The notes: generated by a model from the sequence alone, not told the origin. Shown: positions 16,982 through 26,487, counted from the first letter of the stretch. The stretch: 36,149 bases of DNA from Bacteroidota bacterium (GCA_012522045.1 JAAYLC010000207.1:1-36149), one strand, 5' to 3'. Program-made: numbers and translations.

Positions 16982-19900
16982 CTGAAATTATTGTTGATTT
17001 TGAAATAACAGGTGATTCTACTGTTTGTTCAAGTACTTATAGTACTTATAGCGTGGATGAAACCCGGGGAGACAAATATATTTGGCACATCAATCCGGAT
17101 TATCTTGGAAGTGTGATAGACCAAGAACATAGCGATGAAGTGGAAATATTGTGGAATAATGTTCCTGTTCCCACCGTGGCTACGCTTACGGCAGAAGTGG
17201 AAATATGCGGGCAGACTTATTTTGAGACGTTCCAGGTTACTGTTCAAATGGCACCAGATGTTACAATCACCGCTCCTGATACTATTTGTCGGGATCAACA
17301 GGTATCCTTTGGTCTTAATGTTCCGGGAGGTTTGACCTCTTGGTCTTCAATATTGTGGGAGTTTGGCGACGGACATACGGCTGTTAACACTACAAATCCG
17401 ACCCATTCCTATAAAACTTTAGCTACGGGCCAGCTCAACTATATTGCCACGGTAAAAATAGTGGAACCAAATGGCTGTCCCGGAATCTCTACCGCAAGTT
17501 TTTCAATTACCGTATTGCCTGCTCCGGTTGCCGCTATCATTCCCGGGGGGGTTGAGGTGTTTTGTCAGGGTGATCCAATCAACCCTCAATATATGTTGGT
17601 AATCGATACCAATTATCCTACAAGTACATCCATTGATTGGTACCACGATGGAAACTTAATGTCCAATCCGCCATATCAGGGAGGAGCATTTACTCCCACT
17701 CAGCTCGGAAGCTATTACGCCATTGTACATGGAACCTTTTGCAGCACAAAAACCAATACCATTTATATAGATGAGGTGAATTGCGATCCTCTTCCTCCAG
17801 ACTTAGATTGCTTCATTAGTGGGCAAAGTCCAATCTTGAATTCTCAAATTGTCGGCTGCGGATTGGTTAATGTCACCGCAACAATTATAGGAAACCCCAT
17901 AAGTTACCATTGGACTGCCATTGGCGGTACTATAATAAGCCAAACGAATACTAGCGCAACTATCCAGTATCATAGCCCGGGAACCAAGATGATTCATTAC
18001 GACGCTATATATAATGGAGTAGATATCAACAACGATCCCTGCGAAAGCACACTGAGGGGCAGCACAAATGAAATCATTCCTTATATAGCCGATATTAAGT
18101 ATAGTGTGGCTTGTAGCAGTACGCCGGGGCATTACGACCTGACTCTTTACGATGCTTCTACATTTGTTTCCGGGTTTCCCGTTCAAAACTTGGAATTCTT
18201 TTTAAACGGAAACACCTTGGGAACAGGAAATAACGGACAAGTTACCGTACCTGTATTGCCCGGGCAGCATACAATTTCACTTGAAATTTCTTCTCCCGGA
18301 GAATTTCCGTGTGTTGCTTCCTTGCCTATTGACTTGACACCTTTACCCACGGCTGTTATTAATGCACCCTTGGAAGGCTGTCCCGGAAAACCGATACAGT
18401 TTACCGCCACCGTAAACGATCCCGACTTGACCTATTTATGGGATTTTGATGATCAGGCTAAAAACTCTCTGCCGGATCCCATAAGAGTATTTAATACGGG
18501 AAGTTATAATGTCTCTTTGACCGTTACCAACCGTTACGGTTGCTCAGTTACGGTTTATCATCAAATAAATATTAAACAAAGCAATATGGATGGCGAAATT
18601 ATGACCACCCCTGCAACGGCTTGTATTGGACAAACGATTTTGCTTGAGTATTATGGAAATCCGGGAACAACCCCGCCCGATATTTACCATTGGACCTTTA
18701 ATGGCAACACGACAACCACTACTTCATCCACTTTTACGGCAACGCAGTCCGGGGAGTATGTAGTTGACGGGGAATCTCTGGGCGGGTTCTACGAAAAACG
18801 CATTGCATCCATCCACATCGCCTTTTTAGACACGCCGGTGGCACATATAACCGGTCCGGATGAAGTCTGTGCGGGTCATGATTTCCAACTGAAAAGCCGT
18901 CGGAACAATCCGTCGCATACCTATGCTTGGACTCGGAACGGACAACCCCTGCCCCAGTTCAATGGAATGCATTCCATTGTAACAAGCGAAAACAGCCCGG
19001 GCGTTTATACTTACGGTCTGACGATAGTTTCCGAATCCGGTTGTTCGGACACGGATCAGTTTACCGTAACCGTCAACCCATCGCCTGATGTGCCTCAAAT
19101 AACGATGACTTTGCAAGACTGTTATCCATATACCGTTCTTTTGCAAGCTGCCGCCAATGAACCCGGTACCTTTAATTGGAGTACCGGCGAGTCGGGTTCC
19201 TCGATTATCGTGCATAAAGGCGGTCCTTACCGCGTTATCTTTACCAATCAATACGGTTGCAGCAACAGCATAGAGATTGACGTACCTTTTGACCCGGCTG
19301 CATACATCTGGGTACATCCCACCGGCTGCTATGATATCTGCGAACAGCATAATTCAGTTTTCTACCTTTCCGGTCCCATAATTCCATTTGAATATTGGGC
19401 ATGGAACATCGACGGCAGTGTGGCTTCTGACGGTCATGGACATGTTGATAACCAATATTACTCAGGAGACGGTGATTACACCCTTTATTTAAACAACCGT
19501 TTGTGTGATGTGGAAAGCAACCCTATGTCGTGGAACATGCATCCGAATTGTCAGGATTGTAGGTTTGAGGAATATCATATTGAGGATATTCGCCCTATAT
19601 TGGATGATTACGGAAATTGTTATTATCATATTTACATACACATCGTCAACCCCCATCCACCGCTGAGCTATACCTTGCAGAACAATTCGGGCAACGGCAT
19701 TATCGTGCCGGGCGGCGGTGTTCTCCCTAACGGACCTTCCTTGCTTCAATTGGAATTGTATCCCAATCCGGGACTGGCTCTAAATGGAGGGACGGTGGAT
19801 CTGATGTTGATGGCCGAGATGGGGCATGGTGAAGAATCCTTTAAATGTTATTTGGAATTGTCTCTTACCTTACCTCCTTGTCAGGTGCGTTCGTCGCGAC

Positions 19901-20178
19901 CTTCTAACGATGCTTCAATGGACATCTCCGTCGTACCGAACCCCACTTCGGGATATACGACTCTGTACTACCAAGTTACAGAAACAAACGATTCTTCCGC
20001 CATCTATTCCTTGAGTCTCTACGACCTTACCGGCAGGCTCTTGAGTGAAGAAACACTAAAAGGCGGTCAAAGAGAATGGCAGATGAATATTGCGACTTAT
20101 GCCGATGGGATTTATCTGGTGGTGTTGCGTAAGAACGAAACCGTACAAGGGTATAAACGCATACGGTTGCAACGGTAA
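16963..20178 (+). CDS. Large PKD/Ig-like surface protein, C-terminal part with T9SS sorting domain
   Basis: The 1,071-residue frame continues the preceding piece. The ATG at 16963 overlaps its end and is probably not a true start. It has further Ig/PKD modules: WEFGDGHTAVNTTNPTHSY, YLWDFDDQAKNSLPDPIR with GSYNVSLTVTNRYGCS, and ITGPDEVCAGHDFQLK. Cys residues are frequent and periodic. The last roughly 80 residues form a type A T9SS C-terminal domain: SVVPNPTSGYTTLYY, SLSLYDLTGRLLSEE, then ADGIYLVVLR and KRIRLQR. In T9SS this domain directs secretion and surface attachment. The protein is a likely adhesin or matrix protein. The 3' part is visibly richer in G and C than the 5' part of the same gene. 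Confidence 0.85.
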   Translation: MGRKTLTEIIVDFEITGDSTVCSSTYSTYSVDETRGDKYIWHINPDYLGSVIDQEHSDEVEILWNNVPVPTVATLTAEVEICGQTYFETFQVTVQMAPDVTITAPDTICRDQQVSFGLNVPGGLTSWSSILWEFGDGHTAVNTTNPTHSYKTLATGQLNYIATVKIVEPNGCPGISTASFSITVLPAPVAAIIPGGVEVFCQGDPINPQYMLVIDTNYPTSTSIDWYHDGNLMSNPPYQGGAFTPTQLGSYYAIVHGTFCSTKTNTIYIDEVNCDPLPPDLDCFISGQSPILNSQIVGCGLVNVTATIIGNPISYHWTAIGGTIISQTNTSATIQYHSPGTKMIHYDAIYNGVDINNDPCESTLRGSTNEIIPYIADIKYSVACSSTPGHYDLTLYDASTFVSGFPVQNLEFFLNGNTLGTGNNGQVTVPVLPGQHTISLEISSPGEFPCVASLPIDLTPLPTAVINAPLEGCPGKPIQFTATVNDPDLTYLWDFDDQAKNSLPDPIRVFNTGSYNVSLTVTNRYGCSVTVYHQINIKQSNMDGEIMTTPATACIGQTILLEYYGNPGTTPPDIYHWTFNGNTTTTTSSTFTATQSGEYVVDGESLGGFYEKRIASIHIAFLDTPVAHITGPDEVCAGHDFQLKSRRNNPSHTYAWTRNGQPLPQFNGMHSIVTSENSPGVYTYGLTIVSESGCSDTDQFTVTVNPSPDVPQITMTLQDCYPYTVLLQAAANEPGTFNWSTGESGSSIIVHKGGPYRVIFTNQYGCSNSIEIDVPFDPAAYIWVHPTGCYDICEQHNSVFYLSGPIIPFEYWAWNIDGSVASDGHGHVDNQYYSGDGDYTLYLNNRLCDVESNPMSWNMHPNCQDCRFEEYHIEDIRPILDDYGNCYYHIYIHIVNPHPPLSYTLQNNSGNGIIVPGGGVLPNGPSLLQLELYPNPGLALNGGTVDLMLMAEMGHGEESFKCYLELSLTLPPCQVRSSRPSNDASMDISVVPNPTSGYTTLYYQVTETNDSSAIYSLSLYDLTGRLLSEETLKGGQREWQMNIATYADGIYLVVLRKNETVQGYKRIRLQR

Positions 20179-20225
20179 CATTAAAATTATTATCAAAACT
20201 TTGTTTTACTTTAAAACTCTACATC

Positions 20226-22349
20226 ATGGATTTATATCAAGAAATAGAAAAAAGAAAACGCATCATACCGATTTTCTCCAACTGTTTTGTTTTGTTGTGT
20301 TTATTGTTATTGCCCACGGCAGTCCTTATGGCGCAACAGCCCGATTGGAAATGGGGCGTCCGCGGGGGAAGCGAGGGATATAACCCGAACGGCACTCCAT
20401 TTTACGAAACTGCCGAAGACATGGCCGTTGATGCCGATGGAAATGTCTATGTGGTATCCACCTTGGGTGGGGGTATGGGAAAGAGAGGCCCCACCCTTTC
20501 CGGAGTACCGAACAACTTGCCTTTCTATGGGGAACAGAGTAAATTTAGAGGAATTTTGCTTGCAAGCTACGACTGCGACGGCAACTACCGCTGGCACAAG
20601 TTCCTAAGCGGTGGGGCACCCAGCGGTGGACCGAAGGTGGCCACAGACACTTTGGGGCATGTGTACCTCGCAGGCCATGCAGGCTATTCGAGAAAGAATC
20701 TATGGACGGGGGAAGAATATTTTATGCACTACGACACCGACACCATCATCCCTTATGCTTTTGAATCAAACAAATACAAAAAACGCTTGTTTCTGGCGCG
20801 CTATGACACCTCGGGCAACTTCCAACAGCTCATACAGCCGGAACCGGACAGTATCTCTCAAAACCATGCGATAAGTCATCCTCAGGACTTGCTGGTGGAT
20901 CCCGACGGCACCCAACATTTTGTGGTACGGGCTGCCACCAACAGGAACGACCCTCAACGTCCTCCCGCGATTTTGCACGGCGATACGCTATCCATGGGCT
21001 TCCACATCCTTAAATACCAACCGGACGGCACCTATTTGGGAAGCATTCCCTTGCCCATTCTGGACACCGTACCAGCGAGTACCTTTATAGGACGGATGGC
21101 GCGCGACCATGTGAGGGATTTGTATTATCTGGCAGGATGGAACAGCACCACACATTATAGTATTCCCGAGGAATTGGTCATCGACGGACAGTTGGTGGAA
21201 AGCCCGATGTTCGCAGCACAGTTCGATGCCCTCGGCAATATGGTGTGGGTGCGGGAGGCGGATTCTCAAAATTTAGCTCATGCTTCTTTTGGCAATTCAC
21301 GCCCCGTGATAGATACTGAAGGAAATGTATATATGGCAGGTGATATGAAGTCTAATGGTACGTCGATTGGCATGCCGATTTCTTTTCACACCTATACGGC
21401 ACAAAATACCATACGGGCAACCAGTATTCCCGTGGTTATCGTACTCAACCCTGCGGGTGATGTGGTCTGGGGTGCCCACGGGGAAGCTTATTCCAATCTT
21501 CCCCTCCAAAAATCAGCAGTAACTTTAGCCGGTAAGGAAGTAGTTTATGCGGCTTCCCATGGCGGTATCGAGTGGGGGGGAACAGTCTTTCCTCCTGTTT
21601 ACAACAGTGGTTATGATGTATTTTTAGCACGCCTTAACAAAGCGGACGGTTCCATGATTGCTATGGACAGCATTCACAGCACTTATGGTTTTGACGAACA
21701 TTCCAACGCCATAGTGGCGGACAAACGGGGCAACGTCTTTGTAGGCGGGGAGTTTGAGTCCCGGATATACGTGGGCAACGACACCCTCATCAAGTACGGC
21801 GCCCGCACCGATTTTTTTGTGGCAAAGTACGGGCGGGACAACTGCAACTGCAACCTGCCCGAGGCAAAATTCAGTTATTCCGTGGCTAACGGAGGGACAG
21901 TACACTTCACTTATACCGGAAGTCCAAATTATGACAGTCTGGAATGGTCTTTCGGAACGGGTCAGGTACAAACAACAACAAGCGGAACTACCAGCCATAC
22001 CTATACCGAAAACGGAGAAAAAAGGGTCTGCGTGACTGCCTATGACGACAGTTGTGGCTATGACACTTGGTGTTTCATCATTGATCCTTTTTTAATAAAC
22101 ATTGAAACGCCATTGGATAAAGAATGGTTTACATATTATCCAAACCCGGCAAACGAAGGTTTTACTTTAGAATGTAAAGAATCCCTCTCCTACGCTCTTT
22201 ACGACCTTACAGGCAGAGAAATAAGAACCGGAAACGCTCCCGTGGGAGCCACGTGGATATCGCTTGAAAATGCACAAAAAGGAATGTACCTCCTCAGGGT
22301 GGTAAACTCGGAAGGTGCGATAGCCACAGTGAAAATTGTTAAAAAGTGA
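20226..22349 (+). CDS. Secreted beta-propeller-like protein with PKD and T9SS sorting domain
   Basis: The product has 707 residues. A long basic n-region (MDLYQEIEKRKR) precedes a hydrophobic stretch and a cleavage site near VLMAQQ. The body repeats 'D.dGNvYv.g' blades: MAVDADGNVYVVSTLGG, VATDTLGHVYLAGHAG, VIDTEGNVYMAGDMKS, VADKRGNVFVGGEFES, typical of SBBP-like propellers. A PKD domain follows (SLEWSFGTGQVQTTTSG then EKRVCVTAYD). The C-terminus is a type A sorting domain (YYPNPANEGFTLECKES, YALYDLTGREIRTG, GMYLLRVVN). It lies 47 bases after the large PKD gene, so the two are probably co-transcribed. Its base composition is clearly more G+C-rich than the flanking housekeeping genes, suggesting a different origin. 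Substrate or partner is unknown. Confidence 0.85.
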   Translation: MDLYQEIEKRKRIIPIFSNCFVLLCLLLLPTAVLMAQQPDWKWGVRGGSEGYNPNGTPFYETAEDMAVDADGNVYVVSTLGGGMGKRGPTLSGVPNNLPFYGEQSKFRGILLASYDCDGNYRWHKFLSGGAPSGGPKVATDTLGHVYLAGHAGYSRKNLWTGEEYFMHYDTDTIIPYAFESNKYKKRLFLARYDTSGNFQQLIQPEPDSISQNHAISHPQDLLVDPDGTQHFVVRAATNRNDPQRPPAILHGDTLSMGFHILKYQPDGTYLGSIPLPILDTVPASTFIGRMARDHVRDLYYLAGWNSTTHYSIPEELVIDGQLVESPMFAAQFDALGNMVWVREADSQNLAHASFGNSRPVIDTEGNVYMAGDMKSNGTSIGMPISFHTYTAQNTIRATSIPVVIVLNPAGDVVWGAHGEAYSNLPLQKSAVTLAGKEVVYAASHGGIEWGGTVFPPVYNSGYDVFLARLNKADGSMIAMDSIHSTYGFDEHSNAIVADKRGNVFVGGEFESRIYVGNDTLIKYGARTDFFVAKYGRDNCNCNLPEAKFSYSVANGGTVHFTYTGSPNYDSLEWSFGTGQVQTTTSGTTSHTYTENGEKRVCVTAYDDSCGYDTWCFIIDPFLINIETPLDKEWFTYYPNPANEGFTLECKESLSYALYDLTGREIRTGNAPVGATWISLENAQKGMYLLRVVNSEGAIATVKIVKK

Positions 22350-22384
22350 GCGTGATGTTGTAAGAAAATAAAAAACCACAAACA

Positions 22385-22417
22385 AACCCACCGTTACTAT
22401 TGAAATTTCGGTGGGTT
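22385..22417. terminator. Bidirectional intrinsic terminator between the T9SS cargo gene and nosY
   Basis: AACCCACCG (22385-22393) and CGGTGGGTT (22409-22417) form a perfect 9-bp stem. A T-rich stretch follows on the plus strand, and the matching A-rich stretch before it supplies T residues on the minus strand. It would end both converging transcripts. Confidence 0.8.
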
Positions 22418-22481
22418 GTTTGTTTTGAGATGTTTGAAGTTGTAAATATCAGTATCTTAATACTAAAATTAAATATATCTT

Positions 22482-23264
22482 CTAAAAATCCTTCCTCTTT
22501 GAGATTCTCCATATAAAGAAGGCAGGAACGGCAACCCATACAGTCAACATTACAAAAGACAATATCAATCCCATATTGGTTCCGAAAAATTTGTGGAATA
22601 CAGCTCCGGTATATCCTAAAAGCGCTGAAATATCCAATTTTAAAAGAATCAAAACACGAGATAAATCGACCGGGTTTAATAATACGGCACCTAATGAAAA
22701 AGTATCGAGCGGGTAGTCTTCAAAATAAATCAGCGACATCAAAAATATTCCGTCGTAAATAACTGCAAGAAACAACCAAACGAGGATGGCATAACCAAAG
22801 CCTTTGATCCGATTTTCATTCGACAAACCGATTACAAATGCCAAGGCCGTAAAAATAAAGGTGAGAAATGCACCCGCAATAAGCAACAAAATAAAATCCC
22901 AAATGGCGTCACTATAGAAAACTCCATAAAAAACAAACGGAATTCCCAGACCGACAACCAAACTCATCATAAGTGAAGTTGCCACTCCGAGATATTGCCC
23001 CAGAAAGATTGAACTTCTTTTAATGGGTTGCGCCAAGAGCAATTCGGTAAATTCCCGTGAATTGTAATAATACATCACGCCAAAAATCGTCCCGATGAGC
23101 GGCACCAGCATAATAATTACATTCATCAGTGTAATCACTGCTTTGTTCAAGTCATTGTTTAAAAACAAAAGTACGACACCCAGCAAGAGATAAAATAAGA
23201 AATACACATAACTCCAGCGGCTGCGCATTAAATCGTAAAAACTGTATTTTAATATTTTAAGCAT
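22482..23264 (-). CDS. nosY: ABC transporter permease of the nitrous oxide reductase cluster (NosY-like)
   Basis: The product has 260 residues and about six membrane segments, starting with an N-terminal MLKILKYSFYDLMRSRWSYV that matches ABC-2/NosY permeases. A GVMYYYNSREFTELLLAQPI segment in the first loop is typical of the family, which delivers sulfur or copper-site components for NosZ assembly together with NosF and NosD. The chosen ATG at 23264 overlaps the end of nosF by 8 bases, which implies translational coupling. An upstream in-frame ATG at 23288 is less likely. It is the last gene of the nos operon, before a bidirectional terminator. Confidence 0.85.
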   Translation of the reverse strand: MLKILKYSFYDLMRSRWSYVYFLFYLLLGVVLLFLNNDLNKAVITLMNVIIMLVPLIGTIFGVMYYYNSREFTELLLAQPIKRSSIFLGQYLGVATSLMMSLVVGLGIPFVFYGVFYSDAIWDFILLLIAGAFLTFIFTALAFVIGLSNENRIKGFGYAILVWLFLAVIYDGIFLMSLIYFEDYPLDTFSLGAVLLNPVDLSRVLILLKLDISALLGYTGAVFHKFFGTNMGLILSFVMLTVWVAVPAFFIWRISKRKDF

Positions 23265-23967
23265 AACTATCAGATAAAATGGATGCAATGGCGTGTTCGA
23301 AATCAGGTTGTTTGGTCTGAGCTCTCAGGTCAGCAATACTTCCTTTAAAATAGATTTTCCCTTCTAAAAGAAACACAATCTCATCGGCAACTTCTTCAAC
23401 AAAACTCAATATGTGCGATGTAATCAGGATGGTTTTTCCTTTTTCTTTTTCTTGAGCAATGAGTTTTTTCAACCTTAACAGAGATATCGGGTCTAATCCG
23501 GTGGTGGGTTCGTCAAGAATAACCAGCGAACTGTTAAACATAAACGTGAGTACCAAATTCACTTTCTGCTTGGTTCCGCCGGAAAGATTGACCAATTTCT
23601 TGTCTAAAAACGGTTCCAATTTGAACAATTCTATCAATTCCTTGTCATTTGCCGTTTTTGAAGCGCGTAAGTCTTTAATCATCGCGATTAATTCATTGAC
23701 TTTTAAGTTTCCCGGGAAATTTGCAATCTGTGGCAAATAGTCAATTTCATCGCGATATTTAAAATTTTGTTTTACGGACATTCCGTTAACTTGAATTTCT
23801 CCGGAGTTTGGAATGACCATCCCGAGAATGGATTTTATCAAGGTAGTTTTTCCCGAACCGTTCGGACCGAGGACAGCAAAAATACCACCTTCGTTTATGG
23901 AAAGATCGATGCCCTTTAACACCTCATTCTTTCCAAATTTTTTATATAGGTTATGAATCTTTATCAT
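23257..23967 (-). CDS. nosF: ABC transporter ATP-binding protein (NosF-like)
   Basis: This is the cytoplasmic ATPase that powers the NosFY transporter, required for maturing the copper-sulfur centre of NosZ. In about 236 residues it has Walker A (GPNGSGKTTL, about residues 34-43), the Q-loop, signature LSGGTKQKV, Walker B VILDEPTTGLDP and the switch His in LITSHILSF. The start at ATG 23967 overlaps the end of nosD by 17 bases; two codons upstream there is another ATG (23973). The arrangement nosD-nosF-nosY with overlaps is the conserved core of nos clusters. Confidence 0.9.
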   Translation of the reverse strand: MIKIHNLYKKFGKNEVLKGIDLSINEGGIFAVLGPNGSGKTTLIKSILGMVIPNSGEIQVNGMSVKQNFKYRDEIDYLPQIANFPGNLKVNELIAMIKDLRASKTANDKELIELFKLEPFLDKKLVNLSGGTKQKVNLVLTFMFNSSLVILDEPTTGLDPISLLRLKKLIAQEKEKGKTILITSHILSFVEEVADEIVFLLEGKIYFKGSIADLRAQTKQPDFEHAIASILSDSYA

Positions 23968-25207
23968 GAGCAATGCGTTTCATTCTGGGATTTTCATCTA
24001 CCAGGTTATCAGGTGTAAATATTGGAGATACTTTCTCCGAAAAATCAATAATGTCAATAAACAAGCTGCGCAAAAGAATAATTGCCTGTGCGTTGCGGTT
24101 TACGATATAAGAAAATAACTTAATCGGTCTGTAGGGAACGTCGCCTATGCCGTCTTTATCTAAATCATAACCGGTGTAATCCGACCAATAATTCCCGTCG
24201 AAAACGTTTCTGTTCATCGGACCGTGATAGGATAAATCAAATGAATTGTACAAAAAATTATTATGCATGATTTTACAGTCATACGAAGCGCCGCGCATTC
24301 TGAGAGCGTAGCCGTTACTGATAAAATCGTTGTGCATATATTCTATTCGATTGCTTCCTTCGACGGTTATGGCAATGGTGTTTTCCCGAAATTCATTGTT
24401 AATGATTTTTGCATCGTTGATTTCTTTTAGAAGAATTCCGTAAGAAGCCGTTCCCCAATTTTTTTTGATTACATTGTTGTTGACCTCCATATCTTTGGAA
24501 AACATCAATGCGATTCCGGCACCATTGGATTCAAAGACATTATTCCGGACTTTATTATCATGGCTAAACATAAAATGGAGTCCATATCGAACACTGTTGA
24601 GTGTGAAATTATCTTCGATGGTATTGTTGCTCGAAAACTCAAGATAAATTCCGTCTCGCACATTTCGTACATCATTTCCACGAACTTCGACAAAATCACA
24701 ATGCCACATATGAACTCCATTTCCGGAATTAAATTCAGTAACTGCTTCTCCTGTTATTTTGTTGTTTAAAACTTTTCCGTGAGATGCTCTTTGGAGATAA
24801 ATTCCGAAAAAGAGTTTCTCCAGTTTCAAGTTCTGAATGGTAAATCCTTTGCTGTTTACGACTCGGACGGCGGCATATTCCGTAGTGTAGCTGAGTCCTA
24901 CGTTTTTGATAAAAAAACCGTCAATCGTAACATTGTCAGCACCAATGGTTATGATTTCCCCTTCCTCATTTCCGTCAATCACAGGCATTCCTTCGCCGAT
25001 AATACTGACAGATTTTGTGACTTTGATATTGGCTTCTTTGTAAATTCCTTCTTTAACCAAAATGGTATCCCCGTCTTGTGCTGCTTCCAAGGCAGATTTA
25101 ATGGTCTTGTATTCACACGAATCACAAACAATCAAGGTTTTCGAAAACATCTGAAACGAGGCAAATAAAACTAAAAGAAGAAAAAAGAAGATTGATTTAT
25201 TTTTCAA
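23951..25207 (-). CDS. nosD: Nitrous oxide reductase maturation protein NosD
   Basis: NosD is a periplasmic protein that works with the NosFY transporter to build the Cu-S site of NosZ. The 418-residue product has a signal peptide (SIFFFLLLVLFASFQMFSK). A long right-handed parallel beta-helix follows, made of repeats rich in N-x-I and N-N turns (IQNLKLEKLFFGIYLQRAS, VLNNKITGEAV, VRNVRDGIYLEFSSNNTIED), typical of NosD/CASH domains, with the family's YWSDYTGYDLDKDGIGD near the end. The frame supports only a TTG start at 25207. It sits 126 bases from nosL; that gap holds an inverted repeat (ATTCTTAAA at 25258-25266 with TTTAAGAAT at 25288-25296) but no obvious promoter. Confidence 0.93.
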   Translation of the reverse strand: MKNKSIFFFLLLVLFASFQMFSKTLIVCDSCEYKTIKSALEAAQDGDTILVKEGIYKEANIKVTKSVSIIGEGMPVIDGNEEGEIITIGADNVTIDGFFIKNVGLSYTTEYAAVRVVNSKGFTIQNLKLEKLFFGIYLQRASHGKVLNNKITGEAVTEFNSGNGVHMWHCDFVEVRGNDVRNVRDGIYLEFSSNNTIEDNFTLNSVRYGLHFMFSHDNKVRNNVFESNGAGIALMFSKDMEVNNNVIKKNWGTASYGILLKEINDAKIINNEFRENTIAITVEGSNRIEYMHNDFISNGYALRMRGASYDCKIMHNNFLYNSFDLSYHGPMNRNVFDGNYWSDYTGYDLDKDGIGDVPYRPIKLFSYIVNRNAQAIILLRSLFIDIIDFSEKVSPIFTPDNLVDENPRMKRIAHDKDS

Positions 25208-25257
25208 GATTTTATTTTTTGATTATTAAAACACTATTGGAAATTGGTAAAAAACAC

Positions 25258-25296
25258 ATTCTTAAAGTTGTGATTGATTGTTTGATTTTTAAGAAT
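25258..25296. repeat. 9-bp inverted repeat between nosL and nosD
   Basis: ATTCTTAAA and TTTAAGAAT are perfect inverted copies around a 21-base AT-rich loop, between the nosL stop and the nosD start. No T-run follows on the minus strand, so it is not a good terminator. It could be a processing or regulatory hairpin, or chance in AT-rich DNA. Confidence 0.3.
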
Positions 25297-25333
25297 TTAG
25301 ATGTTTTGTGTTATTATTTTGGGTTGTGAAAAA

Positions 25334-25765
25334 TTAATGCAAGTGTTCTTTAATCGCTGTCCAACTATAGGTATTTCCCGTAAAATTTTCTTTTGCTTTT
25401 TCAGCTTTTTCTTGATTTTGATAAGCCGACAAATTTTTTCCCATCGGACTTTTAATTTTCTCGCTTATCAAATAACCGGCATCTTCTGCATTGACAAATG
25501 TCCCCGGATTTTCAAAATCCACGACCAGTTTGTATGCCATTTCGGTATCTTTAAATTCGTCTTGATAGGAATGAATCATACATTCAATCGCATCGTACTT
25601 ATAAGCTTTTCCTTTTGAAGTTACCAATTGGGCAGCAAATTTGGAATCGACTATGGTCATATCACAAAAATGGCAGGCATCAGTTCCGTATGCAATTTTT
25701 TGCGGTGCAACCTCACAGGCTGCAAAGAGTAAAAAGATTAAACTAAAAGTGAGTAACTGTTTCAT
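25334..25765 (-). CDS. nosL: Copper-binding lipoprotein NosL
   Basis: NosL is an outer or inner membrane lipoprotein that binds Cu(I) and supplies copper to NosZ. In 143 residues the lipoprotein signal ends LLFAAC (Cys17), and the family copper motif is CHFCDM (Cys31, Cys34, Met36). Further family segments are KGKAYKYDAIECMIHSY and the C-terminal half with ENPGTFVNAEDAGYLIS and SPMGKNLSAY. It lies between the downstream nosD and the upstream membrane protein gene (25-base gap), all on the minus strand. Confidence 0.92.
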   Translation of the reverse strand: MKQLLTFSLIFLLFAACEVAPQKIAYGTDACHFCDMTIVDSKFAAQLVTSKGKAYKYDAIECMIHSYQDEFKDTEMAYKLVVDFENPGTFVNAEDAGYLISEKIKSPMGKNLSAYQNQEKAEKAKENFTGNTYSWTAIKEHLH

Positions 25766-25790
25766 AATATTCTTTTTTTTGAAAAAAATT

Positions 25791-26411
25791 TTATCTGTCT
25801 TTCAATGATTTGTATTCTGATTTTCCTACAAAAAAGGAAACAAAAACAAGTGCCATTCCGGCAAACATCATATATCCTCCCATCGCAGGCCACGAATCCA
25901 CATCAAAATTGAGCATCTTTTGATAGCCTATAAGCGGTGGTTTGTAGGTCATCGGCGATCCATCCGGTTGTGTGTATTTCATAATGGCATTCGGATCTAA
26001 ATTTGAACCGTAATCAATCAACCAAAGATTAAAATCATACATTCCGAGAATTCCCAATACAGACATTAAGATAAGCCATCCCAAAAACCATTTGTAACTT
26101 ATTTTCCCTAAGAAACCGATGATTCCCAGCAACACGCCCAAAATTACCATCCCCAAAATCACTTTTGGGAAAACTTCAAATTCCCACATTTCATGATTCT
26201 TAGGAATTGTTTTCATTCCGATGTAGTGATTTAAATTGTCAATATTTTGAATGTCAAATTCTTTCACTCCTTCAATTCCGTTAATGTAGATATTCATTCC
26301 AAGCGGATCGGGATATTGAGGAGCTCCGAGCATAATATTCCACAGTGGAAACTTAAACAAGCCCAACAGCAACAACGATCCTATTATCATTAATATTCCG
26401 GCTTTTTTCAT
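25791..26411 (-). CDS. Membrane protein of the nos cluster, function unknown
   Basis: The product has 206 residues with about four membrane segments: near 4-20 (ILMIIGSLLLLGLF), 86-103, 108-125 and 175-197. Between them is a large extracytoplasmic loop (MLGAPQYPDPLGMNIYINGI) and a second one containing KYTQPDGSPMTYKPPLIGYQ. I recognise no enzyme motif. Similar proteins accompany nosZ in Bacteroidetes, and its position just after nosZ matches that of nosB, a nosZ-linked membrane protein in other clade II clusters; homology to NosB is not shown by the sequence. Likely roles are copper insertion or anchoring of NosZ. Confidence 0.75.
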   Translation of the reverse strand: MKKAGILMIIGSLLLLGLFKFPLWNIMLGAPQYPDPLGMNIYINGIEGVKEFDIQNIDNLNHYIGMKTIPKNHEMWEFEVFPKVILGMVILGVLLGIIGFLGKISYKWFLGWLILMSVLGILGMYDFNLWLIDYGSNLDPNAIMKYTQPDGSPMTYKPPLIGYQKMLNFDVDSWPAMGGYMMFAGMALVFVSFFVGKSEYKSLKDR

Positions 26412-26487
26412 TGTATAAATTTAGCGTCGAAGCAATATTACCTCGGCAAATTATTGTTATAAATTTGTAGTGTAGATTTTGGAAAGT

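Noticed and set aside
18826-19350. Minus-strand open frame of 174 codons within the PKD protein gene
   Set aside because: It is a long antisense shadow in the more G+C-rich region, where stop codons are rarer; no start signal or recognisable protein features.
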